This document shows positions 55,903 through 55,957 of a stretch of 55,957 bases of DNA, in pieces; position 1 is the first letter of the stretch, and every line of letters begins with the position of its first letter. The DNA is taken from NCBI GenBank assembly GCA_003242685.1, contig QGVD01000017.1, positions 1 through 55,957 of the forward strand, read 5' to 3'. Source of the stretch: Pseudomonadota bacterium (GTDB lineage Bacteria > Pseudomonadota > Gammaproteobacteria > Steroidobacterales > Steroidobacteraceae). Made by a program: the position numbers and the translations under genes. The notes below the pieces were generated by a model. The model made no database searches, was not told the DNA's origin, and saw only the letters and a list, made by a program, of their open reading frames with translations.

Positions 55903-55957
55903 CCGCATCGAGATCGGCAAACCCGTCGCAAGTCGGGGACGCAAAGCCTCCGGTCCG
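55903..55957 (+). ncRNA. Cyclic-di-GMP-I (GEMM) riboswitch, 3' part outside window
   Basis: The sequence carries the GEMM-I consensus in order: GGCAAACC, a P2 stem capped by the GNRA tetraloop GCAA (GTC-GCAA-GTC region), then GGGACGCAAAGCCTCCGG, which forms the ligand pocket and the start of P3. The window ends inside P3, so the tetraloop receptor, expression platform and target gene cannot be seen. Class I aptamers bind c-di-GMP and usually control motility, surface or chitin/extracellular-enzyme genes. Confidence 0.9.

Overview
The window is a GC-rich, gene-dense stretch of what is most likely a gammaproteobacterial chromosome. The evidence is a complete nine-gene System I cytochrome c maturation operon (ccmABCDEFGHI), many secreted c-type cytochrome and quinoprotein enzymes, OprB and NhaR/PobR-type proteins, and Gram-negative lipoprotein and Tat/Sec signals. 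An environmental lineage such as the Steroidobacterales/Nevskiales is plausible, but that placement is inference. No phage, transposase, CRISPR array or rRNA was seen.

Left third (1-26 kb). A minus-strand run holds a calcium-type P-type ATPase, then a five-gene exported cluster: a DUF1592-type cytochrome, a Tat-exported DUF1552 protein, a secreted ankyrin protein, a metallo-beta-lactamase-fold hydrolase, and a haem-containing Vgb-lyase-like protein that runs off the left edge. Next come a DUF3313 lipoprotein, a cupin, a sortase overlapping the gene of its probable LPETA-G substrate, an FAD oxidoreductase, and a PGPGW membrane protein. A RamB/ScfR-like regulator is divergent from isocitrate lyase. 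Further right are a TPR-methyltransferase, a SnoaL-like protein, a PQQ-repeat cytochrome, a divergent pobR-like/pobA pair, an Rnk-like protein and a NhaR-like regulator.

Middle (26-44 kb). There is a PAS hybrid histidine kinase, two class C beta-lactamase-fold hydrolases, a DUF2218 protein and a quinohaemoprotein alcohol dehydrogenase with a lanthanide-type Asp signature. These are followed by an FAD/NAD(P)-binding protein and a pair of DUF6644-like membrane proteins. A catabolic group follows: a 5'-truncated GH3 beta-glucosidase, a BASS transporter, an OprB porin and a tannase/feruloyl esterase.

Right end (44-56 kb). A tRNA-Leu(UAA) gene on the minus strand is split in the anticodon by a 250-nt group I intron. 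It lies upstream of and divergent from the ccm operon, which is translated through a chain of overlapping start and stop codons and is followed by an ATP/ADP-translocase-like transporter. Then come two tandem KGG-repeat stress proteins, an internally deleted DHA2-type MFS pseudogene, and a stand-alone EF-G C-terminal-domain protein. The window ends inside a cyclic-di-GMP-I (GEMM) riboswitch whose target gene lies beyond the right edge.

Together the ccm operon can supply haem attachment for the many CxxCH proteins encoded nearby. The rest of the window suggests an aerobic heterotroph using periplasmic PQQ/cytochrome oxidations, aromatic acids (pobA), plant-derived esters and glycosides, and two-carbon units (isocitrate lyase).
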